Shown here: one piece after another, positions 1-5,296 of the stretch
Layout: the number at the start of each line of letters is the position of its first letter
Numbering within the stretch: the first letter of the stretch is position 1
Assembly: GCA_016938795.1 (NCBI GenBank)
Contig: JAFGTZ010000088.1
Span: 1-5,296, forward strand
Direction: 5' to 3'
Origin: Chromatiaceae bacterium
GTDB lineage: Bacteria; Pseudomonadota; Gammaproteobacteria; Chromatiales; Chromatiaceae
DNA: 5,296 nucleotides
Made by a program: the position numbers and the translations under genes
Notes under the pieces: generated by a model
What the model was told of the DNA's origin: nothing
Seen by the model: the letters and a program-made list of their open reading frames with translations, nothing else
Databases searched by the model: none

Positions 1-13
1 CAACTGCGCTAGA

Positions 14-47
14 GGCCGTGCAACGGCCCGGGCCGCGCGCCCGGGCC
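14..47. other. Two overlapping GC-rich hairpins at the left edge
   Basis: Positions 25-33 and 39-47 form a perfect 9-bp inverted repeat of only G and C (GGCCCGGGC / GCCCGGGCC) around a 5-base loop. A second, smaller inverted repeat, 14-19 with 23-28 (GGCCGT / ACGGCC), has a 3-base loop and shares bases 25-28 with the first, so the two stems cannot form at once. No T-run follows on either strand, so this is not a textbook intrinsic terminator. It could be the 3'-end structure of a gene to the left of the window, or a structured leader ahead of the PAS-GGDEF-EAL gene. The inverted repeats are seen directly; any role is inference. Confidence 0.45.
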
Positions 48-214
48 ATGCGAGACGAAACGCCTAACCTTGCCAGATCGCAATGCGCACCAGACAGCCG
101 TTCGTCTATGGTGCGTTCTTCTTTGCGCCGTGCGCCTGCTCCACCGCCCAGGTGATCCCGCCCCCTCTGGGGCGTCATTGCGCCGCGCCATTTCCAGGGT
201 CATCAACAGCCTCC

Positions 215-1957
215 ATGTCAGTTTCCAAGGCCCGTGATCTCGGTGCTGCCAGCGATCTCGAACGTCGGCTGCGGCAAGCCGAGGCGGTGTATGCCAATAC
301 CTCCGACGGCGTGCTGATCACCGACGCCGCTGGCGTTATCGTCTCGGTCAACACCGCCTTCAGCCGCATCACTGGCTACAGCGCATCCGATGTGCTGGGC
401 CAAAAGCCCAATCTGCTGAATTCGCATTGGCACCCGCCAGGCTTTTTCATCGGTCTCTGGCGTCAGCTACGCCGCACGGGGCGCTGGCGCGGCACAATCT
501 GGAACCGGCGCAAGGATGGCGAGATTTATCTCCAGCGCATGACGATTCAAGGTGTGCGCGGCAGCAGCGGCGAGCTGTTGAGTTACGTAGGCGTCTTTGC
601 CGATCACAGCGCCGCCCTCGTCTCACCCCAGCGGGAGGACTCGCTCACCCACTACGATCCGCTCACCCGGCTTCCCAACCGGCTCTTGTTCAATTCGCGC
701 CTTGAGCACGCCATTGATCTGCGTCGGCGCAAACGCACGCCGCTGGCGGTTTTTCTGGTCGATCTCGACCGTTTCTCGCACATCAACATCAACCTGGGCC
801 ACCAGATTGGGGATGAGGTGCTCCAACAGGTCGCCCGCCGGCTGCGCGCCGAGATTCGCCCCGCCGACACCCTCGCCCGGCTGGGCGCGGATCAGTTCGC
901 CCTCTTGTTCGAGGATGTGCGCCGCATTCAGGACGCCCAGTCCATTGGCCAGCGCCTGCGTGAGGTGCTGCGCCGCCCCATTCAGGTCAGGGGGCACGAG
1001 CTGTTCGTCAGCGCCAGTCTTGGCATCGCCTTCGATCCAGGGCGCGGCTACGAACACCGTATCCTGCTTGCCCATGCCGAGTCCGCGCTGCGCCAGGTCA
1101 AGACAGCGGGGCGCGGCGGTTTGAGCATTCATGCCGGACAGGCCAGCGACTCGACCGCCGAACGCCAGCGACTCTTTGAGCTGCTGCGCACGGGCATCGG
1201 AAAAAACGAGTTCCATCTCTACTACCATCCCTGCATCGACCTCGAATCCGAGCGCTGGAGCGGCGCCGAGGCGCGCATTCGCTGGCGTCAACCGCTGCTT
1301 GGCATGGTGCCGCCCGAGCGCTTCCTGACCGGAGAGCACAGCAGTGGATTCATGGCCGAGCTTGGCCAGTGGATGCTCTCGCAGGTCTGCGCTCAGGCGC
1401 GCGACTGGCTTGATCGCGAGACGCCAATCAGCACCCTGACAGTCGAGATCAGCGAGGCGCTCATTGTGCATTCCGATCTGGCGCAACTGCTTGAGCAACT
1501 GCTGCTCGACCATGGGCTCCCCGGCGATCTGCTCGAACTGGCCTTCAGCGAATCGCTCTTGTTTCGTCATGGCGAGCGTCTGCGCACCATCTTCAACGCG
1601 CTCGATCATCTCGGCATCCGCCTGACCCTGAGCGATGTGGGCGCGGGTTGGATGGCGCCCGGACTGATGCGTCGCCTGCCCATCAGCACGCTCGCCATCC
1701 ATCCCGCCCTGATCGAATCCATGCAGGAGTCCATCGAGGATCGCGATCTGGTGCAGGCGCTTATCGCACTCGGCCAGGCGCTCAATCTCGGCATCATGGC
1801 CAAGGGACTGCGCACGCCCGAACAGCGCGACATGCTGCTCAGCATGGGCTGCCAGCGCGCCCAGGGCGAACTCTACAGCAGCGCGATTGGCAACGAACAG
1901 CTCGAACAGCTGCTCCAGACCCGGCCCAAGGCGCTCAAAACGCAAGCGCGGTTCTGA
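215..1957 (+). CDS. PAS-GGDEF-EAL protein with degenerate cyclase and phosphodiesterase motifs
   Basis: This is a cytoplasmic c-di-GMP-family signalling protein of 580 residues (numbered from ATG 215), with no membrane segment. A PAS domain lies at about 16-131, with typical GYS..DVLGQ and IWNRRKDGE stretches. GGDEF spans about 145-305 and EAL about 316-561. In GGDEF the Asp residues of VDLDRF (183, 185), Asn191 and Asp200 remain, as does an I-site RxxD (215-218), but the signature reads GADQF (224-228) and the usual FKxIND reads FSHINI. EAL is worse: EAL reads EAR (352-354), the metal-site Asn is Glu411, the first Glu of ExTE is Ala443, DDFG reads SDVG (473-476), the catalytic Lys is Ala494, and AEG reads AKG (Lys530). 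Only Glu352, Glu446, Asp474 and Gln550 survive. Neither enzyme activity is therefore expected, and a sensor, receptor or scaffold role is inferred. An in-frame ATG at 83 would add 44 residues with no recognisable domain. I chose 215 because it starts 15 residues before PAS. Neither start has a good ribosome binding site. Confidence 0.9.
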   Translation: MSVSKARDLGAASDLERRLRQAEAVYANTSDGVLITDAAGVIVSVNTAFSRITGYSASDVLGQKPNLLNSHWHPPGFFIGLWRQLRRTGRWRGTIWNRRKDGEIYLQRMTIQGVRGSSGELLSYVGVFADHSAALVSPQREDSLTHYDPLTRLPNRLLFNSRLEHAIDLRRRKRTPLAVFLVDLDRFSHININLGHQIGDEVLQQVARRLRAEIRPADTLARLGADQFALLFEDVRRIQDAQSIGQRLREVLRRPIQVRGHELFVSASLGIAFDPGRGYEHRILLAHAESALRQVKTAGRGGLSIHAGQASDSTAERQRLFELLRTGIGKNEFHLYYHPCIDLESERWSGAEARIRWRQPLLGMVPPERFLTGEHSSGFMAELGQWMLSQVCAQARDWLDRETPISTLTVEISEALIVHSDLAQLLEQLLLDHGLPGDLLELAFSESLLFRHGERLRTIFNALDHLGIRLTLSDVGAGWMAPGLMRRLPISTLAIHPALIESMQESIEDRDLVQALIALGQALNLGIMAKGLRTPEQRDMLLSMGCQRAQGELYSSAIGNEQLEQLLQTRPKALKTQARF

Positions 1958-1969
1958 AGGCGGCCCGGC

Positions 1970-3310
1970 TCAGTCATCCTCTACCGGACGCGCCCAGAGA
2001 TCGTGCTCGGTGGCGTCCGTGACCTCGACCTCGATGAAATCGCCGGGTTCGCTGTCCCAGGCGCCCGGTACCACCACCACGCCGTCAATCTCGGGCGCAT
2101 CGGCAGGGCCGCGCGCGAGCAGCCGATCATCGCGCACCTCATCGACCAGCACGATGAGCCGCGCGCCGATGCGCGCAGCGAGCTTTTCGCGGCTGATGGC
2201 CGCCTGCACCGCCATGAAACGCTCCAGCCGCTCCTGCCTGACCTCCTCGGGGAGGGCGCCGGGCAGGGCGTTGGCGGCCGCACCGGCAACCGGCGAATAG
2301 GCGAAACAGCCCACCCGGTCGAGCCGCGCGGCGCGCAGAAAGTCGAGCAGCTCCTCGAACTCGGCCTCGGTCTCGCCCGGAAAGCCCACGATAAAGGTGC
2401 TGCGCATCACCAGATCGGGGCAGTCGGCGCGCCAGCGCGCCAGCCGCTCCAGCACCCGCTCGCTTGCCGCCGGGCGGCGCATGGCGCGCAGCACACGCTC
2501 GCTGCCGTGCTGAAGCGGCATGTCGAGATAGGGCAGGATGTGGCCCTCGGCCATGAGCGGGATGAGCCGATCGACATGCGGATAGGGATAGACATAATGC
2601 AGCCGCACCCAGGCCGGCAGTTCGCCGAGTTCGCGCGCCAGGGTGGCGATGTCCGAGCGCAGCGCGCGCGCCTGCCAGATATCGGTGCGATGCCCCAGAT
2701 CCAGCCCGTAGGCGCTGCTGTCCTGGGCGATGACCAGCAGCTCGCGCACCCCGGCCTCGACCAGACGCCCGGCCTCGTCGAGCAGCTCGCCCATGGGTCG
2801 GCTGACCAGGGGACCGCGCAGGCTGGGAATGATGCAGAAGCTGCAATCATGATTGCAGCCCTCGGCAATCTTCAGGTAGGCGTAGTGGCGCGGGGTGAGC
2901 CGGATGCCCTGGGGCGGCACCAACGAGCTGAAGGCATCATGGGGCGCGGGCAGCTCGGCATGCACCGCAGCCATGACCCCGGCCAGATCCTGGGGGCCGG
3001 TCACCGCCAGCACCTCGGGGCAGGCGGCGCGCACCTGCTCGGCGCGCGCGCCCAGACAGCCGGTGACGATGACGCGGCCATTTTCGGCCAGCGCCTCGTC
3101 AATGGCATCGAGCGATTCCTCCACGGCCGACTCGATAAAGCCGCAGGTGTTCACAATCACCAGATCGGCCTCGGCATAGTCCGACACCAGCTTATAGCCC
3201 TCGGCGCGCAGACGGGTGAGAATGACCTCGGAATCGACGGTGGCCTTGGGACAACCCAGGCTGATGAAGCCAATGCTGGGGGCGGTCGTGTCGTGGGGTG
3301 AAATCTGCAC
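1970..3310 (-). CDS. rimO: Ribosomal protein S12 methylthiotransferase RimO
   Basis: RimO is a cytoplasmic radical-SAM enzyme with two Fe-S clusters that adds a methylthio group to the conserved Asp of ribosomal protein S12 (Asp89 in E. coli, position 88 in some numbering). Numbered from GTG 3310 (446 residues; E. coli RimO has 441), the N-terminal UPF0004 domain carries the cluster cysteines Cys20 (SLGCPK), Cys56 (NTCGF) and Cys85 (TGCLG). The radical-SAM CxxxCxxC motif is at 152, 156 and 159 (EGCNHDCSFCIIPS). The stretches LHYVYPYPHVD, STFIVGFPGETE and ARLDRVGCF are strongly conserved. A TRAM-like RNA/protein-binding domain closes the protein from about 378, with ADAPEIDG typical of RimO and not of MiaB. 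All catalytic residues are present, so the gene looks intact. The frame also opens at TTG 3331, adding seven residues. I prefer GTG 3310 because a TATAAT box at 3347-3352 would leave TTG almost leaderless; neither start has a clear Shine-Dalgarno sequence. The gene converges on the PAS-GGDEF-EAL gene with 12 bp between stops and appears monocistronic here. Confidence 0.97.
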   Translation of the reverse strand: MQISPHDTTAPSIGFISLGCPKATVDSEVILTRLRAEGYKLVSDYAEADLVIVNTCGFIESAVEESLDAIDEALAENGRVIVTGCLGARAEQVRAACPEVLAVTGPQDLAGVMAAVHAELPAPHDAFSSLVPPQGIRLTPRHYAYLKIAEGCNHDCSFCIIPSLRGPLVSRPMGELLDEAGRLVEAGVRELLVIAQDSSAYGLDLGHRTDIWQARALRSDIATLARELGELPAWVRLHYVYPYPHVDRLIPLMAEGHILPYLDMPLQHGSERVLRAMRRPAASERVLERLARWRADCPDLVMRSTFIVGFPGETEAEFEELLDFLRAARLDRVGCFAYSPVAGAAANALPGALPEEVRQERLERFMAVQAAISREKLAARIGARLIVLVDEVRDDRLLARGPADAPEIDGVVVVPGAWDSEPGDFIEVEVTDATEHDLWARPVEDD

Positions 3311-3346
3311 GTGTCGGTACTCGGGGATCAAACTGAATTGCGCGCT

Positions 3347-3352
3347 ATTATA
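3347..3352 (-). promoter_or_regulatory. Candidate sigma-70 -10 box for rimO
   Basis: On the - strand this reads TATAAT, a perfect -10 hexamer inside an otherwise GC-rich stretch. It lies 36 bases upstream of GTG 3310 and 15 bases upstream of TTG 3331. No good -35 hexamer sits 16-18 bases further upstream: the best there are GCGCCT and CGCCTG at about 3369-3375. The promoter would therefore be weak or activator-dependent. A transcript would begin near 3340, which favours the GTG start of rimO. On the + strand the same bases offer TATTAT (3346-3351), but no matching -35 box was found for the divergent gene. Confidence 0.5.
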
Positions 3353-3361
3353 GGGTCCACA

Positions 3362-3373
3362 GCCTGCTCAGGC
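3362..3373. other. Short interrupted palindrome in the rimO/lipoprotein divergent region
   Basis: GCCTG and CAGGC flank a two-base centre, giving a 12-bp interrupted palindrome, followed at once by GGCGCC (3371-3376), itself a palindrome. It sits where the -35 region of the rimO promoter would be, and between the two divergent genes, so it could be an operator. It is short enough in GC-rich DNA to be chance. The rest of the gap (to 3508) shows no convincing promoter for the rightward gene; TTGGAA at 3409-3414 has only a poor -10 partner. Confidence 0.2.
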
Positions 3374-3494
3374 GCCGCAATCGCGTCACTGCCCGGCTAA
3401 ATCGCATCTTGGAACACATCATGGTCAGGTGAAGATGATTCGGCGACCCATCCTGAACGCCCGGCACTCGCCCCGCGATGATGCAACCCCAGCC

Positions 3495-3504
3495 AGGAGA
3501 GGAG
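3495..3504 (+). promoter_or_regulatory. Ribosome binding site of the substrate-binding lipoprotein gene
   Basis: The purine run AGGAGAGGAG ends four bases before the GTG at 3509 and offers two overlapping anti-Shine-Dalgarno matches. It is by far the strongest ribosome binding site in the window. It decides in favour of the GTG at 3509, after which a basic N-terminus and lipoprotein signal peptide follow directly. Confidence 0.75.
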
Positions 3505-3508
3505 ACGC

Positions 3509-4726
3509 GTGAAACACGGCCATCGGCTCACACTTGGCCTCGCGCTCCTGCTCCTGCTTGGCGCCTGCCAGCCCACGCCCCCGCCCATCCGCGTGGGCGC
3601 GCTCTATTCGCTCAGCGGCACCATGGCGGTGAGCGAGCGGGCGCTGCTCGACAGCCTGCGGCTCGCCATCGAGGAGCTTAACGCCGCAGGCGGCCTGCTC
3701 GGCCACCCCCTGGAGCTGGTGGTGGCCGATGGGCGCTCCGATCCCGAGATTGCCGCGAGCGAGGCCGAGCGTCTCATTGCAACCGAAGGGGTCAGCGTGC
3801 TCTTTGCCTGCTGGACCTCGGCCTGCCGCAAGGCCGTGCGCCCCGTGGTCGAACGCCACAATCACCTCATGATCTACGCCGTGCAGTATGAGGGCCTGGA
3901 GCAATCCGAGCACATCCTCTACACCGGCGCGGCGCCCAATCAGCAGCTCATCCCGGCCACCCGCTGGGCTATGGAGCACCTTGGCCCGCGCCTGCTGCTG
4001 GTGGGGTCTGACTATGTCTTTCCGCGCGTGGCCCATCTCATGGTGCGCGACCTCATCACCGCCCAAAAGGGCGAGCTGCTCGGCGACTTTTACCTGCCGC
4101 TTGGCAGCCAGGAGGTTAACGCCGTCATCGAGACCATTCGCACCCGTAAACCCGATGTTGTCATCAATACCCTCAATGGGGACAGCAACGCGGCGCTATT
4201 CGACGCCCTGACCAAGGCCGGCCTGACGCATCAGCCGCTGCTCTCGCTCAGTGTGTCGGAAAACGAGATGCGCGCCTGGGGCGGACAGCGGCTGCGGCGA
4301 CACTATGCCGCCTGGGGCTATTTTCAGTCGCTCGACGCGCCGCAAAACCGCCGTTTCGTCGCGGCCTTTCGCGCGCGCTTCGGCGCCGAGCGTCTGCTCA
4401 GCGATCCCATGGAAGCGACCTATGTCGGGGCCCATCTCTGGGCGCGGGCGGTCGCCGAGGAAGGTGACGCCGATCCCGCCCGGCTTAATGCCGCCGCCCT
4501 GCTCCGCCAGAGCCTGAGCGCCCCCTCGGGCATTGCGGCGGTGGATGGGGCCAGCCGTCATCTGTGGCGCATGGTTCGCATCGGACAGGTCGATACTGCG
4601 GGCCAGTTCGTCGAGGTGTTCGCCTCGGGCGCGCCCTTGCGACCACGCCCCTGGCCCAGCTATCTGAGCCGCGCGCAGTGGATCGAGCGCCTCAGTGCCG
4701 CTTCCCTCGGCTGGGTGTCACCATGA
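3509..4726 (+). CDS. Urea/amide-type (UrtA/AmiC-like) substrate-binding lipoprotein
   Basis: This 405-residue periplasmic binding protein of the Peripla_BP_5 / UrtA-AmiC-FmdD type should bind a small solute such as urea, a short amide or a related compound. It starts at GTG 3509 behind a strong ribosome binding site. The N-terminus is a lipoprotein signal peptide: basic residues, a Leu-rich core, and a lipobox LGAC with lipidated Cys20. Gln21 rather than Asp follows, so outer-membrane sorting is expected. Family stretches recall UrtA closely: YSLSGTMA (33-40), FACWTSACRKAV (99-110), YAVQYEG (123-129), YTGAAPNQQ (138-146), GSDYVFPR (166-173), and DPMEATYVGAHLWARA (299-314). Length is slightly below that of UrtA (about 430). 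The stop overlaps the start of the next gene, a membrane sensor, by ATGA. No permease or ATPase gene is in view, so a role as ligand-presenting sensor subunit is inferred. The exact ligand cannot be read from sequence alone, and I do not call it urtA. Confidence 0.9.
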   Translation: MKHGHRLTLGLALLLLLGACQPTPPPIRVGALYSLSGTMAVSERALLDSLRLAIEELNAAGGLLGHPLELVVADGRSDPEIAASEAERLIATEGVSVLFACWTSACRKAVRPVVERHNHLMIYAVQYEGLEQSEHILYTGAAPNQQLIPATRWAMEHLGPRLLLVGSDYVFPRVAHLMVRDLITAQKGELLGDFYLPLGSQEVNAVIETIRTRKPDVVINTLNGDSNAALFDALTKAGLTHQPLLSLSVSENEMRAWGGQRLRRHYAAWGYFQSLDAPQNRRFVAAFRARFGAERLLSDPMEATYVGAHLWARAVAEEGDADPARLNAAALLRQSLSAPSGIAAVDGASRHLWRMVRIGQVDTAGQFVEVFASGAPLRPRPWPSYLSRAQWIERLSAASLGWVSP

Positions 4727-5296
4727 TCCGGCGTTTCTCGCTGCGTTTGCTGCTCGGCTTTCTGCTGCTGGTGCCCCTGCCGCTTGGCGCCCTGGCCTGG
4801 CTCTACACTCACAGCTTCGAGCAGAGCCTGCGCGCCACCGCGCTCGACGCACTGGTCTCGATTGCCAACAAAAAAACCGATCAGATCAACACCTATCTCA
4901 ACGAGCGGCTCGCTGACACCGAACTCCTGGCGCGATCGCGCGCCGTGCGCAACCTGCTCTCAAGTCCGCTTGGCCAAATCTCCGAGGACAACCAGCTGTG
5001 GCCCTTTTTCGAGCGCGCGGGCTATCACGATCTGCTCGTGATCGATGCCGACGGACAGGTGTTCGAATCCATCCGCCGCGAGCCTGACCTCGGCACCAAC
5101 CTGCTCAGCGGACCCTATCGTGACAGCGCTCTAGCCCGGGCCTTCAAGGAGGCCATGGCGCTGCTTGATACCCAGCTGACCAACGCCGAGCCCTATGCGG
5201 CCTCGCACAGGCGTCCAGCCATCTTCATCGTCACTCCGGTGCTCGATGCCGGTCTCCCCATCGGCGCTGTGGCCTTGCAACTCGATCTTGAGGAAC
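4723..5296 (+). CDS. Membrane sensor with periplasmic Cache domain (3' end beyond window)
   Basis: This is the N-terminal 191 residues of a transmembrane signal receptor; the frame stays open to the right edge. The start ATG at 4723 overlaps the preceding stop (ATGA), has no obvious ribosome binding site of its own, and so is probably coupled in translation to the lipoprotein gene. After a basic MIRR, a hydrophobic helix spans about residues 9-28. A helical stretch (about 33-80, including IANKKTDQINTYLNERLAD) and then alpha/beta elements follow: DLLVIDADGQVFES (103-116), DLGTNLLSGPYRDSALARAF (122-141), and AIFIVTPVLDAGLPIGAVAL (166-185). This is the pattern of a double-Cache (dCache_1) domain facing the periplasm. 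The amino-acid-binding dCache motif was not recognised, although part of the domain is cut off. Such domains precede HAMP plus histidine kinase, PAS, GGDEF, cyclase or chemoreceptor outputs; which one applies here cannot be told. The pairing suggests it reads the lipoprotein's ligand state. Confidence 0.85.
   Translation, partial: MIRRFSLRLLLGFLLLVPLPLGALAWLYTHSFEQSLRATALDALVSIANKKTDQINTYLNERLADTELLARSRAVRNLLSSPLGQISEDNQLWPFFERAGYHDLLVIDADGQVFESIRREPDLGTNLLSGPYRDSALARAFKEAMALLDTQLTNAEPYAASHRRPAIFIVTPVLDAGLPIGAVALQLDLEE

Noticed and set aside
70..98. TTGCCA as a -35 box for the PAS-GGDEF-EAL gene
   Set aside because: No acceptable -10 hexamer lies 16-18 bases downstream.
83..145. Lipoprotein signal peptide at the N-terminus of the longer PAS-GGDEF-EAL frame
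   Set aside because: The residues before the cysteines (FAPC, PCAC) do not form a lipobox, the hydrophobic stretch is too short, and a periplasmic location would make no sense for GGDEF/EAL domains.
623..1945. Open frame of 440 codons on the - strand, antisense to the PAS-GGDEF-EAL gene
   Set aside because: It is a GC-rich shadow frame. The + strand product has clear PAS, GGDEF and EAL domains over the same bases, and the antisense product shows no recognisable motif.
2003..3301. Open frame of 432 codons on the + strand, antisense to rimO
   Set aside because: The product is low-complexity, rich in Gly, Ala, His and Gln, with no family resemblance, while the other strand encodes a full-length, highly conserved RimO.
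3409..3424. Possible sigma-54 promoter (TTGGAAC...ATGG) ahead of the lipoprotein gene
   Set aside because: The -24 GG is present, but the base pair ten positions on is GG and not the required GC, and the flanking consensus is poor.
3425..4066. Open frame of 213 codons on the - strand, opposite the lipoprotein gene
   Set aside because: It is a shadow of the substrate-binding protein frame. It has no motif and lacks the codon pattern of the real gene.

Overview
The window is GC-rich with a strong G/C preference at third codon positions. It looks like the chromosome of a gammaproteobacterium. The RimO protein aligns almost end to end with the E. coli sequence as I remember it. The mix of a PAS-GGDEF-EAL protein with a lipoprotein/Cache sensor pair would suit a purple sulfur or related environmental lineage such as Chromatiaceae, but that placement is an inference. 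I see no tRNA, rRNA, CRISPR array, insertion sequence or phage gene.

Layout from left to right. Positions 1-214 are non-coding or of uncertain coding status and carry two overlapping GC-rich hairpins near the left edge. From 215 (or 83) to 1957 on the + strand lies a PAS-GGDEF-EAL protein in which both the cyclase and the phosphodiesterase motifs are badly eroded. It ends 12 bp from the 3' end of rimO, which lies on the - strand (about 3310 down to 1970) and encodes the radical-SAM methylthiotransferase for ribosomal protein S12. A divergent intergenic region of about 200 bp follows, holding a perfect TATAAT box for rimO. Next, on the + strand, comes a two-gene unit: a lipoprotein of the urea/amide substrate-binding family (3509-4726) and, overlapping it by ATGA, a membrane sensor with a periplasmic Cache domain (4723 onward) that runs off the right edge.

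How the genes may work together. rimO is a housekeeping gene and probably unrelated to its neighbours. The GGDEF-EAL protein is probably a non-enzymatic c-di-GMP or protein-interaction module controlled by its PAS domain. The last two genes are the most interesting part. A substrate-binding lipoprotein is coupled in translation to a sensor, and no ABC permease or ATPase is visible. This suggests that the lipoprotein presents a ligand to the sensor instead of, or as well as, feeding a transporter. The sensor's output domain lies outside the window and would settle what the pathway controls.
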